NCBI GenBank assembly: GCA_016872875.1
Contig: VGYW01000465.1
Span: 1-6,282 of the forward strand
Length of the DNA: 6,282 bases
Origin: Planctomycetota bacterium
GTDB taxonomy: Bacteria > Planctomycetota > PUPC01 > DSUN01
Direction of reading: 5' to 3'
Each line of letters begins with the position of its first letter. Position 1 is the first letter of the stretch. Below the pieces are notes generated by a model that saw only the letters and a list, made by a program, of their open reading frames with translations, had not been told where the DNA came from and searched no databases. Shown piece by piece: positions 6,032 through 6,282 of this stretch. Position numbers and translations under genes: made by a program.

Positions 6032-6118
6032 CTGAGCGAGATGCCGCCGCCACCCGTCACTGAGGCATTAAGGCGCGCTTCGCGAGTATGGCCCCCAATT
6101 CTGGTGAACTACTCCGGA

Positions 6119-6251
6119 GCCCCGACAGGGGCGTCCTATAGCAGCCCAGGGCTTCGCCCTGATCTTTGCCCACATCTTCTGGGGGCTGGGGTTTAGCCCC
6201 CGAATGGGGGCGTTTGAGCCGTAGCCCAGGGCGACCGAAGGGAGCCCTGGG
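6119..6251. repeat. Hairpin-rich intergenic repeat mosaic
   Basis: No gene is supported here. In order there are GCCCC-GACA-GGGGC (6119-6132), CAGGGC-TTC-GCCCTG (6147-6161), GGGGGCT/AGCCCCC (6181-6187 with 6195-6201), a competing GCCCCC-GAAT-GGGGGC (6196-6211), and an 8-bp stem CCCAGGGC/GCCCTGGG (6225-6232 with 6244-6251). The last is headed by GTAG (6221-6224), like the REP units downstream, and both it and the second hairpin share a TAG(CAG)CCCAGGGC core in the same orientation. The final bases (6252-6282) show only a fragment, AGAGCCCCCGAAG, that may begin another unit past the edge. Confidence 0.65.
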
Positions 6252-6282
6252 AAAAGGCCCCGCCAGCGTAGAGCCCCCGAAG

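Larger units (their letters stand above)
5880..6078. repeat. Triple-nested palindrome upstream of hisG (outer layer)
   Basis: The outermost arms are GCGCGC (5880-5885 and 6073-6078), then four unmatched bases on each side. Inside that is a perfect 22-bp inverted repeat, 5890-5911 against 6047-6068, beginning ATGCCTCAGTGACGG on the plus strand. Inside these arms sits a REP doublet (5924-6031), and inside that a second, unrelated doublet (5955-6003). No target-site duplication is evident at the edges and there is no room for a transposase. The outer layer therefore looks like a miniature terminal-inverted-repeat element or a third palindromic repeat family. Confidence 0.85.

Noticed and set aside
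5836..6060. Minus-strand open frame of 74 codons upstream of hisG (and the overlapping plus-strand frame 5939-6196)
   Set aside because: It is a translation of the nested palindromes. Phrases such as FVVRASARP and DGLKAALRT are what the REP units give when read as protein.

Overview
The window is GC-rich bacterial chromosome whose recognisable genes all lie on the minus strand. The chromosomal genes, the canonical Shine-Dalgarno sites, and the abundance of short GTAG-headed palindromic repeats recall large, repeat-laden genomes such as those of Planctomycetota and related metagenomic lineages. That assignment is an inference from general resemblance; no marker here fixes the phylum.

In the direction of transcription (high to low coordinates), about 500 bases without a gene come first (5783-6282). 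They hold a mosaic of hairpins (6119-6251), a 199-base palindrome nested three layers deep (5880-6078), and a good housekeeping promoter (5839-5867). That promoter serves hisG, encoding long-form ATP phosphoribosyltransferase, the first step of histidine synthesis. The hisG stop overlaps, as ATGA, the start of a large exported tetratricopeptide-repeat (TPR) protein whose first codons are made of a 7-base tandem repeat. A 206-base gap follows, with one REP-doublet palindrome and one 11-bp hairpin. Next comes a YebC/PmpR-family gene with a perfect AGGAGG site. After a 31- to 43-base spacer made of an 8-base repeat comes a PflX-like radical SAM protein (COG1313 type). No promoter was seen between hisG and the radical SAM gene and all four run the same way, so a hisG-TPR-yebC-radical SAM transcription unit is plausible. 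The products do not form one obvious pathway.

Downstream is a separate small unit. An extended -10 promoter (310-338) leads into a 53-codon gene (103-264) that resembles the small beta-strand DUF104/AF2212 antitoxin-like family. Its stop codon is embedded in a strong match to a sigma-28 (flagellar-type) promoter (79-105). That promoter points at a gene with a good Shine-Dalgarno site, of which only the first nine codons lie inside the window (1-27).

The most distinctive theme is that a different repeat type occupies each junction of the four-gene cluster: nested REP-type palindromes before hisG, a heptamer tract at hisG/TPR, a REP doublet between TPR and yebC, and an inverted octamer array at yebC/radical SAM. 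At two of these junctions the repeat is translated as the N-terminus of the next protein. I did not see a defence system, mobile-element transposase, CRISPR array, tRNA or rRNA.
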